Below, one piece after another: positions 47,025-55,041 of a DNA stretch of 64,000 nt (its first letter is position 1; the number at the start of each line of letters is the position of its first letter). Source of the DNA: JAMZMI01 sp963848175 (GTDB taxonomy: Bacteria > Bacteroidota > Bacteroidia > Cytophagales > Cyclobacteriaceae). Made by a program: the position numbers and the translations under genes. Below the pieces are notes generated by a model. It was not told the DNA's origin. It saw only the letters and a list, made by a program, of their open reading frames with translations, and ran no database searches. The DNA lies in NCBI GenBank assembly GCA_963848175.1, contig CAWKCO010000004.1, positions 248,001 through 312,000 on the forward strand. Reading direction: 5' to 3'.

Positions 47025-47056
47025 CAAAGGTAAGCCTAGATAGGTTTTGAACCCAA
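47025..47056 (-). promoter_or_regulatory. Complete Bacteroidota promoter for mrp
   Basis: On the minus strand: TTG at 47056-47054, a 21-base spacer, and TACCTTTG at 47032-47025, 32 bases before the mrp ATG. Both boxes and spacing fit the consensus. Confidence 0.65.
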
Positions 47057-47103
47057 TGCGATGAAAGGTTAATTAGCGGTTAGTTTCGACTTGAAAGATT
47101 AAA

Positions 47104-47166
47104 GATTAAAGAGAGAAGATGAAAGTTGAGAGATGAAAGATTAAAGAGAAAAGATGAAAGTGGAGA
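47104..47166. repeat. Purine-rich direct repeat, 28-base unit every 35 bases
   Basis: The 28-base unit at 47104-47131 (GATTAAAGAGAGAAGATGAA and eight more) recurs at 47139-47166 with two mismatches. The surrounding bases are also A/G-rich and degenerate. Confidence 0.65.
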
Positions 47167-47207
47167 ATTGGGAATTGAAAGTTTTCCATCCTGTAGTCAT
47201 TAACTAG

Positions 47208-47441
47208 GCCGTTCGCCCCACAGGGAATCTTATCTATTGTCTAGAAGGTCGTTCTTCTGGCATTGTTGTCTCAGGAGTACCCATTGTTTGGTACGAAGTG
47301 GCCATTGTCAAAGGCGGAGATGGCATTGTCTTACTCCGAGAGGCCGTTTAGTTCCGACGGCATGACAGGTTGGAGGTGCATTGTTCGACTCTGAGAGGTC
47401 ATTTTTAAGGTCGGAGAGATCATTGTCTATGCACCAAACCT
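47208..47441. repeat. Degenerate tandem repeat with ~21-base period
   Basis: CATTGT recurs at 47261, 47282, 47303, 47323, 47379 and 47421, at 20-21 bases or multiples apart, with CGAGAGG or CGGAGA often in the second half of the unit. A weaker unit fills 47400 (CATTTT) and the phase slips between 47344 and 47379. The 47195-47244 segment is shared with 36998-37046. No protein family is recognised in frame. The remaining bases up to 47552 show no gene. Confidence 0.55.
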
Positions 47442-47522
47442 TGGAGGTTTTCTGTACAGGTAGAAGGAAACTTCGAAGGTTTTTATTAATGGTGGGATTA
47501 AAAATCCTTCACAGAAAAAAAA

Positions 47523-47539
47523 TCGGATCGCAAATCCGA
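47523..47539. repeat. Hairpin repeat, copy 1
   Basis: TCGGAT/ATCCGA 6-bp stem with loop CGCAA, just past the small membrane gene stop on the minus strand. It recurs at 47802-47818. Confidence 0.55.
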
Positions 47540-47552
47540 AGGAGCCAAGCTT

Positions 47553-47717
47553 TCAAATCAGATATACCCCCACAGATACTAGTGCGAAGGAAATGTAGAG
47601 CAAGCTCATTCCTCCATTCGCCAAACTGAAACCTTTGATTTTTCTGATATTGTTAACTGCCGCTACCGAAGTGATTATTCCGATAAGGATCATTGCTATT
47701 CCTAAAATCAAGTTCAT
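47553..47717 (-). CDS. Small membrane protein (54 residues)
   Basis: A 54-codon frame starts with ATG at 47717 (MNLILGIAMILIGIITSVAAV) and ends with TGA at 47553. It has two hydrophobic helices joined by the basic turn NNIRKIKGF, then GMSLLYISFALVSVGVYLI. Two helices with a positive loop, the clean ATG and the stop just before the hairpin at 47523-47539 support a real gene. I do not recognise the family. Confidence 0.62.
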   Translation of the reverse strand: MNLILGIAMILIGIITSVAAVNNIRKIKGFSLANGGMSLLYISFALVSVGVYLI

Positions 47718-47801
47718 AGTTGTTTATTTAAGTGAAACAATCTTTCCAATTACGAATATAAAGTTTTTCTCCTATTGGGAATAATTTGCTACAGATAGCA
47801 C

Positions 47802-47818
47802 TCGGATCGCAAATTCGA
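47802..47818. repeat. Hairpin repeat, copy 2
   Basis: TCGGAT/ATTCGA, the same 17-base unit as at 47523-47539 with one difference. It lies in a 350-base stretch (47718-48068) that otherwise shows no gene, apart from the dnaG promoter region. Confidence 0.5.
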
Positions 47819-48041
47819 ATGAGCGCTATTTTTTTCGTTTAGTTTTCTCGTTATCCAGTCACGCTCGCAGAGCATCTTCTCCGCCTTCTAGAAAGTGCCA
47901 TTTTAGTTTGAGATTAAGATTCTCTTCGAGAATGACTGGTTGCTGGGAACACAATCACGGCACGATGAAGCAAAATGTATTGAAGTTTGTATTAATTAAA
48001 CGAACATCAAGTGCTGGACTAAGTTTCCTTTCAAAACCTAT

Positions 48042-48049
48042 TAGCTTTG
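48042..48049 (+). promoter_or_regulatory. Candidate -7 box for dnaG
   Basis: TAGCTTTG, an exact TAnnTTTG match, 19 bases before the dnaG ATG. No clear -33 TTG. Confidence 0.45.
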
Positions 48050-48068
48050 TACCTCCTGAAAAAGACAA

Positions 48069-50006
48069 ATGATTAGTCCAGCCACCATAGAGGAAATAAA
48101 GAGCAAAGCAGATATCGTGGAAGTGGTGGGCGATTTTGTAACCCTAAAACGCTCAGGGTCTAGTTATAAGGCACTTAGCCCATTCTCCAACGAACGTACG
48201 CCTTCTTTTTATGTAGTACCCTCCAAGGGGATATTCAAAGATTTTAGCTCGGGAAAAGGTGGAGACGCTATCACTTTCGTTATGGAAGTGGATGGTCTGA
48301 GCTATGTGGAGGCGCTCAGGTATCTAGCCAAAAAATATAATATTGAGATAGCTGAAGAGGCACAAACCGATGAGTCGCTCAAGGCTCAAAACAGGCGAGA
48401 AAGTCTTTATATCATTCTCAATTTTGCCAAAGACTATTTTCATGACCTGCTTCTAAACAACGAAGAAGGTCAGTCTGTTGGCTTGAGCTACATCAAAGAA
48501 AGAGAAATTTCTGATGAGTCGCTTCAGACTTTTGAACTGGGCTATAGCTTAGGACAGTGGGATCACTTTATGAAAACTGCCATAGCCAAAGGCTATGACA
48601 AGGGACTGTTGGAAGAGGCAGGGCTGATTGTGGTGAAGGAAGAAGCCAAAACCTACGACCGCTTTCGCAACAGAGTCATGTTTCCGATCCATAACAGTTC
48701 GGGAAAAGTGGTTGCGTTCGGTGCGCGTATTTTGGTCAATGACAAAAAGCAGCCAAAATACCTTAACTCACCTGAGACGGCTCTATATCATAAGAGTAAT
48801 ATCCTCTATGGCTTGTTTCAGTCCAAGCAGTCTATACGGCAGGAAGACAATTGCTATCTGGTAGAAGGATATACTGATGTGATCAGTATGCATCAGACGG
48901 GCGTTACCAACGTGGTGTCTTCTTCGGGTACGGCGCTCACTGCTGAGCAGATCAAGCTGATTTCGCGCTATACCAAAAACGTGACGGTCATTTTTGATGG
49001 TGATGCGGCGGGGATCAAGGCCAGTATCAGAGGTATTGATATGTTGCTGGAAGGAGGGCTGAATGTGCGCGCTGTGGCCTTGCCAGAGGGGGAAGATCCA
49101 GATAGCTATTCTAAGCAGCTAGGAACGACCGCATTCAAACACTACATACAGGAAGAATCGCAAGACATCATTCGCTTCAAGACAAAACTGTACCTGTCTG
49201 AAACGAAAAATGATCCGATCAAGAAGGCTGGCGTGATCAAGGAATTGGTCATTTCCATCTCGAAGATAGACGACCCGATCAAGAGAACGGTCTACCTCAA
49301 AGAATGTAGCGACATTCTAGGGATAGATGAGTCTGTACTCATCTCGGAGCAGAACAAAATCCTGATTCAAAGAAGTAGGGACGAAAACAAGCATGATGCT
49401 TTCGTGCCGCCAGAGGAGCCTCCAGCGGATTTGTTTTTTGGTGATCCGCAAGTTGAAGATCAGGTAGATGTAGTAAAGGTCATAGAGCTACAAGAGCGGG
49501 AAAGTATTAGGGTGCTTGTCAATTATGGCAAAAGCAGTATTCAGAATCAGGAATTGGTAGACGAAGAGTTGATCAAATATTTCTTGGCTGAGATTGAGGA
49601 TATTAAATTTACGAATCCTGTATATGCGGAAATCTTGGGTATCATCCGTGAGCGAATGTTGGATGGAGAGTTGATAGATGGAGAGTACCTTATTTCTCAT
49701 GGTTCTGAGAAGGTGAAGCGTGTGGTAGTGGAGTTGCTCACACCCAGATATGAGATCAGTGAAAATTGGGAGAAGAAATTTAAGATTCATGTGCCGCGTG
49801 AAATGGAACTTTTACGAAATGTAACTTATTCCAATATATTGAGGCTTAAGTTCAGAGTGGTGCGCCATTTGATAGAAGAAGAAAATAAGAAATTGCTGCA
49901 AGTTCAGACGGATGAAGCCATGGATGAACTGTTGGAGGAAATTCACGAATTGAAGAAAATTGAAATGAGCATTGCCGAAATATTGGGCAATGTGACAGTA
50001 AAATAA
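48069..50006 (+). CDS. dnaG: DNA primase, variant without zinc ligands
   Basis: Primase makes RNA primers at the replication fork. The 645-residue protein has the N-terminal CHC2-type domain, a TOPRIM catalytic domain (LVEGYTDVISMHQTG, VIFDGDAAGIKASIRG), and a helical C-terminal helicase-binding part. The zinc-binding domain reads SPFS at 37-40 and FKDFSSG at 56-62, so the positions of the usual Cys, His, Cys and Cys ligands are Ser37, Ser40, Asp58 and Ser61. The surrounding family residues (NERTPSF, SGKGGDAI) are intact, so this is a real variant and not a decayed gene. dnaG heads an operon with ribBA. Confidence 0.95.
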   Translation: MISPATIEEIKSKADIVEVVGDFVTLKRSGSSYKALSPFSNERTPSFYVVPSKGIFKDFSSGKGGDAITFVMEVDGLSYVEALRYLAKKYNIEIAEEAQTDESLKAQNRRESLYIILNFAKDYFHDLLLNNEEGQSVGLSYIKEREISDESLQTFELGYSLGQWDHFMKTAIAKGYDKGLLEEAGLIVVKEEAKTYDRFRNRVMFPIHNSSGKVVAFGARILVNDKKQPKYLNSPETALYHKSNILYGLFQSKQSIRQEDNCYLVEGYTDVISMHQTGVTNVVSSSGTALTAEQIKLISRYTKNVTVIFDGDAAGIKASIRGIDMLLEGGLNVRAVALPEGEDPDSYSKQLGTTAFKHYIQEESQDIIRFKTKLYLSETKNDPIKKAGVIKELVISISKIDDPIKRTVYLKECSDILGIDESVLISEQNKILIQRSRDENKHDAFVPPEEPPADLFFGDPQVEDQVDVVKVIELQERESIRVLVNYGKSSIQNQELVDEELIKYFLAEIEDIKFTNPVYAEILGIIRERMLDGELIDGEYLISHGSEKVKRVVVELLTPRYEISENWEKKFKIHVPREMELLRNVTYSNILRLKFRVVRHLIEEENKKLLQVQTDEAMDELLEEIHELKKIEMSIAEILGNVTVK

Positions 50007-50018
50007 TAAGCGAGATAG

Positions 50019-51245
50019 ATGAGTCAACAAGGGTTATTGGATTCGATAGAAGAGGCTGTAGAGGCCATTAAAAATGGCGAAATCATTATTGTGGTAGATG
50101 ATGAGGATAGAGAAAATGAAGGGGACTTTGTCTGTGCTGCCGAAAAGGTGACTCCCGACATTATCAACTTTATGGCCAAAGTCGGCAGGGGATTGATCTG
50201 TGCGCCATTGCTAGAGGAGCGTTGCGATGAGTTGGGTTTAGAGCTGATGGTGGGTAAAAACACGGCCGTCCACGAAACACCGTTTACGGTTTCAGTGGAT
50301 TTGAAAGGTCACGGAACTACTACAGGTATTTCCACCTCCGATAGGGCCAAGACGATTTTGGCGCTGGTAGATGAAAGAACAAAGCCCGAGGAGCTTGGAA
50401 GACCGGGGCATATTTTTCCTTTGAAGGCAAAAAAAGGTGGTGTGCTTAGAAGAGCAGGACATACCGAAGCGGCTATTGACTTGGCTCGTTTGGCAGGACT
50501 ATCTCCGGCTGGGGTGCTGGTAGAGGTGCTGAAAGAAGACGGAACGATGGCGCGTCTACCTGATCTTAGAATTATTGCCGATGAGCACAAACTGAAGCTG
50601 ATTTCCATTCGAGACTTGATAGAGTATAGGATGAAAAAAGAGTCTTTGGTGGAGGAAGAGATCACGGTACAAATGCCTACCGAGCATGGAGATTTTATGC
50701 TCAAAGCTTTTAAGCAAGTAAACACTGGTGAAAATCATTTGGCTTTATATAAGGGCGAGTGGAAAGAAGATGAGCCAGTGCTCGTGCGGGTGCATTCTTC
50801 TTGTGTGACAGGAGATATTTTTGGCTCCTGCCGCTGCGACTGTGGAAACCAACTGCACAATGCCATGCAGATGGTGGAAAAAGAAGGCAAAGGTGTAGTA
50901 CTCTATGTAAATCAGGAAGGCCGAGGCATTGGTTTGATAAATAAACTGAAAGCGTACAAGCTGCAAGAAGGAGGAATGGATACCGTAGAGGCCAATGAAC
51001 ACCTTGGTTTTAAAATGGATCAAAGAGACTATGGAGTAGGGGCTCAGATTCTCAGAAAGATGGGAGTAACCAAAATGAAGTTGATCACAAATAATCCTAA
51101 AAAGCGGGTTGGACTTATTGGTTACGGATTAGAGATTGTTGAGAACGTCCCAATCGAGGTTATTCCGAATGTTCACAATCAAAAATATTTGGAAACGAAA
51201 CGTGATAAAATGGGGCATGATATCCTCAGAATAAAAAAGAGTTGA
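50019..51245 (+). CDS. ribBA: Bifunctional 3,4-dihydroxy-2-butanone-4-phosphate synthase / GTP cyclohydrolase II
   Basis: The 408-residue protein carries the RibB half (IIVVDDEDRENEGDFVCAA, HGTTTGISTSDRAKTI, RAGHTEAAIDLARLAG) and the RibA half (VRVHSSCVTGDIFGSCRCDCG with the zinc cysteines, YVNQEGRGIGL). Together they make the two precursors of riboflavin. The gene follows dnaG by 12 bases and precedes a secreted protein gene by 4 bases. Confidence 0.97.
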   Translation: MSQQGLLDSIEEAVEAIKNGEIIIVVDDEDRENEGDFVCAAEKVTPDIINFMAKVGRGLICAPLLEERCDELGLELMVGKNTAVHETPFTVSVDLKGHGTTTGISTSDRAKTILALVDERTKPEELGRPGHIFPLKAKKGGVLRRAGHTEAAIDLARLAGLSPAGVLVEVLKEDGTMARLPDLRIIADEHKLKLISIRDLIEYRMKKESLVEEEITVQMPTEHGDFMLKAFKQVNTGENHLALYKGEWKEDEPVLVRVHSSCVTGDIFGSCRCDCGNQLHNAMQMVEKEGKGVVLYVNQEGRGIGLINKLKAYKLQEGGMDTVEANEHLGFKMDQRDYGVGAQILRKMGVTKMKLITNNPKKRVGLIGYGLEIVENVPIEVIPNVHNQKYLETKRDKMGHDILRIKKS

Positions 51246-51249
51246 GATT

Positions 51250-51849
51250 ATGAGATTAGCACTTTTTCTCCTTTTCGGGTTTGGTGTACTTACCTCTTTT
51301 GCTCAGCGTTTTTCGAGTGAAATGTGGCATCAGGGATTGGTCGTGACCGCAGATAGAGACACGATCAGAGGCTCTGTGAAATATGACATGGTAACCAATA
51401 CCGTGCTCGTGTCGCGCAACAATGTGGTGCAAACCTACAATAGCCTGAAGCTATTCTACGTGGAAATTTACGACCAGCTGATGGACAACTATAGGCAGTT
51501 TTACGCTGTGCCTTATGAGTTTAAGCATGACTATGAGGTGCCCGTGCTTTTTGAGTTGCTCTATGAAGGGCCGCTATCGTTATTGGCTCGGGAGCAGATC
51601 ATTACACAAACCACAAGTGCCAATACCGCTTATTACGGTGCACCCATCGTTCAAGAAGTGCTGGATCGAACCTATTATTTTCTTGACAGCCAAGGTAAAA
51701 TTGACTTTTTCACAGGAAGAAAGGTAGATCTGCTTACCATCATGCGAGAGCATGATGATGATGTGAAACGATTCATTAAGTCTAACAAATTAAGAACTGA
51801 TGACCTTGGCGATTTGATCAGGATCACTGCTTTTTACAATTCATTATAA
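51250..51849 (+). CDS. Secreted hypothetical protein
   Basis: The 199-residue protein has a signal peptide (MRLALFLLFGFGVLTSFAQ) and a mature part with strands (QGLVVTADRDTIRGSVKYD, TYYFLDSQGKIDFFTGRKVD) and a C-terminal helix-turn (VKRFIKSNKLRTDDLGDLIRI). It fits a Bacteroidota family of unknown function, periplasmic or surface. It is tightly packed between ribBA and surE. Confidence 0.8.
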   Translation: MRLALFLLFGFGVLTSFAQRFSSEMWHQGLVVTADRDTIRGSVKYDMVTNTVLVSRNNVVQTYNSLKLFYVEIYDQLMDNYRQFYAVPYEFKHDYEVPVLFELLYEGPLSLLAREQIITQTTSANTAYYGAPIVQEVLDRTYYFLDSQGKIDFFTGRKVDLLTIMREHDDDVKRFIKSNKLRTDDLGDLIRITAFYNSL

Positions 51850-51858
51850 AAATTCAAA

Positions 51859-52629
51859 ATGAGTAAGCCACTAATTTTAGTTTGCAACGATGATGGAATC
51901 ACCTCATCGGGGATAAAAAAACTTGTAGAACTGATGAGCCAGCTGGGAGAGGTGGTGGTGGTAGCACCGGATAGCCCACAGTCTGGCATGGGACATGCTA
52001 TTACTGTTGGTGATACGCTTAGGATAACAAAGAATGACATTTTTGAAGGGATCGATGCGTATGATTGTAGTGGCACGCCAGCAGATTGTGTGAAACTTGC
52101 CAAGCACCATATTTTGAAAGGAAGGAAAATTGACCTGGTAGTTAGCGGAATCAATCATGGAAGCAACACCTCCATCAGCGTGCTTTATTCTGGTACGATG
52201 AGCGCCGCGATAGAAGCCGCCATAGAAGGAACGCCAGCCATTGGTTTTTCACTTTGCGACTACAATCCAAATGCAAAATTATCTCATGTAGATGAGCCCA
52301 TTCTGAAAATCACACAACAGATTTTGGCGAAACCTATGCCCAAGGGCATAGCGCTGAATGTGAATATTCCGCACTATCAACAGCAAAAAATAAAGGGAAT
52401 CAAAGTTTGTCGTCAGGCCAATGCCAGATGGGAAGAGGATTTTGATGTACGTGTAGACCCCCATGGTAGGGACTATTTTTGGATGGTGGGAAATTTTGTG
52501 AATCACGACAAAGGAGAGGATAATGACGAATGGGCTATTGGCAATAATTATGTTTCTATCGTCCCTTGCCAGTTTGATCTCACAGGCTACTTTGCCATCA
52601 ATACCCTCAATGAAGAGTATGATTTTTAA
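51859..52629 (+). CDS. surE: 5'/3'-nucleotidase SurE
   Basis: SurE dephosphorylates nucleoside monophosphates and other phosphate esters and is linked to stationary-phase survival. The 256-residue protein shows the active site CNDDGITSSGI, VVAPDSPQSGMGHA, SGTPADCVKLA, and VSGINHGSNTS with metal ligands Asp, Asp, Ser and Asn. It is the last gene of the dnaG-ribBA operon. Confidence 0.96.
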   Translation: MSKPLILVCNDDGITSSGIKKLVELMSQLGEVVVVAPDSPQSGMGHAITVGDTLRITKNDIFEGIDAYDCSGTPADCVKLAKHHILKGRKIDLVVSGINHGSNTSISVLYSGTMSAAIEAAIEGTPAIGFSLCDYNPNAKLSHVDEPILKITQQILAKPMPKGIALNVNIPHYQQQKIKGIKVCRQANARWEEDFDVRVDPHGRDYFWMVGNFVNHDKGEDNDEWAIGNNYVSIVPCQFDLTGYFAINTLNEEYDF

Positions 52630-52683
52630 ATCAGATAATTAAGATATTTCAACTTCCATTCAACTTTCAACTTTTTTGAACCC

Positions 52684-53022
52684 ATGGCCAAGATTAAGCT
52701 AGTTTCCGTAAAGTGTACCATCCCCGATGAGATTGACAAGGATGAGATGTATCTAAAAATGAATGGTGAAAAGATATGGCCAGAAGGCGACTATTATCAC
52801 CGTCTGGATACCGACGAATCGGTTGAGCTGGATTTGGAATTTGAAGTAGCAGAAGGCTGGGTAGAGATAGAGCTTTGGGACTTTGACTTCATTAGCCGAA
52901 ACGATCTGCTGGGAGTGTTTAAATTCAAAGTAGATAACACCTTAGGTGAATATTCTACTTCTATGACACTTTTGGAGATGGGCAGCCCGGCCAGTTACAC
53001 GCTTTATTGGGAGATTTTGTGA
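52684..53022 (+). CDS. C2-like beta-sandwich protein of unknown function
   Basis: The 112-residue protein looks like a single C2-like beta sandwich: KIKLVSVKCTIPDEIDKDEMYLKMNG, ELDLEFEVAEGWVEIELWDFDFISRNDLLGVFKF. The DxD spacing recalls calcium-binding loops, but no family is certain. It is co-directional with surE (54-base gap). Confidence 0.65.
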   Translation: MAKIKLVSVKCTIPDEIDKDEMYLKMNGEKIWPEGDYYHRLDTDESVELDLEFEVAEGWVEIELWDFDFISRNDLLGVFKFKVDNTLGEYSTSMTLLEMGSPASYTLYWEIL

Positions 53023-53026
53023 TCAT

Positions 53027-53063
53027 TTTTTATAGCTACAGGTATTAACCTGCAGCTATAAAA
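53027..53063. repeat. Near-perfect 17-bp inverted repeat between convergent genes
   Basis: TTTTATAGCTACAGGTA and AACCTGCAGCTATAAAA pair almost fully around a 3-base loop. It sits between the convergent 52684-53022 and mgsA genes. It lacks a T tract on either strand, so it is a possible non-canonical bidirectional terminator. Confidence 0.6.
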
Positions 53064-53074
53064 GGCCATACTAG

Positions 53075-53458
53075 TCAGAAATCCGCTAATATATTGTCCA
53101 TCATCAATCTCGCACTGGCAGGATTGGTGGCCAATGGAATATTATGAACGTCACAAATTCTCATCAACATTTGCACATCTGGTTCATGCGGATGCTTATC
53201 CATTGGGTCTCGAAAGAAAAAAACAAAATCTATTTTCTTTTCAGCTGCCAGCGCTGCGATCTGCGCATCCCCACCTAGTGGGCCGGAGAGTAGTTTCTGA
53301 ACTTGAAGGCCAGCACGCTCGGCATGCCCGCCAGTAGTGCCAGTGGCCACTATTTCAACTTTCTGTAAATCTGTTTTGTATTGTAATAAAAAGGCAACCA
53401 TCTCGGCTTTTTTACCATCGTGAGCGATTACCGCTATTCTCTTTTTGTCTTTAATCAT
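53075..53458 (-). CDS. mgsA: Methylglyoxal synthase
   Basis: The enzyme converts dihydroxyacetone phosphate to methylglyoxal and phosphate, bypassing lower glycolysis. The 127 residues carry RIAVIAHDGKKAEMV, TGTTG phosphate contact, GPLGGDAQIAALAAE with the catalytic Asp, and FFFRDPMDKHPHEPD. Single gene on its strand. Confidence 0.96.
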   Translation of the reverse strand: MIKDKKRIAVIAHDGKKAEMVAFLLQYKTDLQKVEIVATGTTGGHAERAGLQVQKLLSGPLGGDAQIAALAAEKKIDFVFFFRDPMDKHPHEPDVQMLMRICDVHNIPLATNPASARLMMDNILADF

Positions 53459-53613
53459 TTCTATTGGGCAATGTTTGTGTTGAAATACTTATGTGCGGAA
53501 GTTAATCCAAAATTGAAAGTATTGGTAGGGAATGCGGAGTGAAAATTTCATATCAAATTCTTACATACATGCGTTAGCCATTGAGGTTTCATTTATCCTT
53601 GTGATCATATTGC

Positions 53614-54969
53614 ATGGATATTTCTCTGTCAAAATTACCTAATCAAACAAAAAACGTGCTTAAAAACTGGATAGCTAGAAGCAAGAGGATCTATTTGGAT
53701 GTGATCAATAGTATCGCATTTTATCCTACGCTCTTAAGCGGTGTGTTTTTGCTACTTTCGGTGGTGATTATGCGCATTGAATTCAATCAGTTTGTAATTG
53801 AATTCAAAAAGACCATCGATCAGTTTTTGGTGCACGATGAAGAAAACGCGCGATTAATTTTAGGAACCATTGTGGGGAGTTTGATTTCTTTGATGGTTTT
53901 TAGTTTTTCCATGGTGATGGTAGTACTCAACAATACTACCTCCACACTTTCGCCGAGGGTGCTACCCGGGCTCATTTCTAATAAATTTCATCAATTCGTG
54001 TTGGGGTTTTATTCAGGTAGTATCGTTTTTAGTTTGGTGCTCATCATCAATATCAATTCGCCAGAGGTTGAGTATTCCGTGCCTTCGCTGGGGATTCTTA
54101 TCAGCTTGTCGCTGGCTGTGACTTGTCTAGCATTGTTCGTTTATTTTATTCATTCTATCTCTCAGAAAATTCAAGTTGAAAATATCCTCGAAGAAATTTA
54201 CCTCAATACAAAGAAAGAGTTGGAGCGTATGCCTCCTGAAGATCAACAATTTGGTGAACCGGATACGGAAGGATGGTTTACCTGTGCCGCCACGAATAGT
54301 GGATATTTGAAGCGTATTGACTTCAATGGATTAAGAAGATTTTGCGAGAAAGAACATGTGATAATCAAAGTAAAGCAAAGTTTGGGCTCTTACGTGATCA
54401 AAAACCATCCTTTGATTCTTGTGGATCGACCGCTTACCGATGAAATGAGGTTGAATCTAATGGGATTGTTTGTTATGTATCCAGAAGAGAGGGTGTCGGA
54501 TCATTATTCGTTTGGTTTTAAGCTTATTTCCGAAATAGCCGTAAAGGCTCTGAGTCCAGGGATCAATGATCCTGGTACTGCAATAAAGGCAATCAACCTA
54601 CTTGCTGATTTGTTCATTTTGCGATTTACTATGGAGGAGGAAAAGGTATTGTTGGGAGAAGGTCAAAAAGTTTACGTGTATTTAGAGTCTTTATCTGTCC
54701 GCAAGCTTCTGTTCCAAACATTGATTCCCATACAAAATTATGGAAAGGCAGATGTCTTTGTGATTGATACTTTGCTAGGTAGCATTGAGAGTATGCTTTT
54801 CGGTGTGGGTGAAGATGAGGAGCATAAAGCATTGCTTTATGAGATGACCATCGGGATCAAAGTTTGCTTGGCGTGTATTCAGTCAGCTATTGATAAGGAG
54901 TTGTTAAATGAACGTATTGTCGCGATTAATCAATTTTTTGGTGAAAAAGAGCAGATTGCACACATTTGA
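53614..54969 (+). CDS. DUF2254 domain-containing membrane protein
   Basis: The 451-residue protein has four hydrophobic segments in the first ~190 residues (TLLSGVFLLLSVVIM, LIGTIVGSLISLMVFSFSMVMVVL-like, IVFSLVLIININS, LGILISLSLAVTCLALFVYF) and a soluble C-terminal half with ALSPGINDPGTAIKAINLLADL, the DUF2254 signature. The function is unknown. It ends 72 bases before a bidirectional hairpin and the convergent pckA gene. Confidence 0.9.
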   Translation: MDISLSKLPNQTKNVLKNWIARSKRIYLDVINSIAFYPTLLSGVFLLLSVVIMRIEFNQFVIEFKKTIDQFLVHDEENARLILGTIVGSLISLMVFSFSMVMVVLNNTTSTLSPRVLPGLISNKFHQFVLGFYSGSIVFSLVLIININSPEVEYSVPSLGILISLSLAVTCLALFVYFIHSISQKIQVENILEEIYLNTKKELERMPPEDQQFGEPDTEGWFTCAATNSGYLKRIDFNGLRRFCEKEHVIIKVKQSLGSYVIKNHPLILVDRPLTDEMRLNLMGLFVMYPEERVSDHYSFGFKLISEIAVKALSPGINDPGTAIKAINLLADLFILRFTMEEEKVLLGEGQKVYVYLESLSVRKLLFQTLIPIQNYGKADVFVIDTLLGSIESMLFGVGEDEEHKALLYEMTIGIKVCLACIQSAIDKELLNERIVAINQFFGEKEQIAHI

Positions 54970-54990
54970 ATCGGGAGTTGGAGGGGTACA

Positions 54991-55020
54991 AAAAAAGCGA
55001 CTCGGATTCCGAGTCGCTTT
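54991..55020 (-). terminator. Terminator of pckA (also usable from the plus strand)
   Basis: AAAGCGACTCGG pairs perfectly with CCGAGTCGCTTT around ATT (54994-55020). On the minus strand it runs into eight T's, closing the pckA transcript; on the plus strand the T tract is only three bases. Confidence 0.82.
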
Positions 55021-55041
55021 CCATGAAGATTAGTTAGGTGT

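Noticed and set aside
47208..47441. CRISPR-like array
   Set aside because: The units are degenerate, the spacing is about 21 bases with no conserved repeat plus unique spacer, and no cas gene is near.
47381..47629. 82-codon plus-strand frame in the repeat gap
   Set aside because: It runs through degenerate repeats, has an odd composition, and overlaps a better small membrane gene on the other strand.
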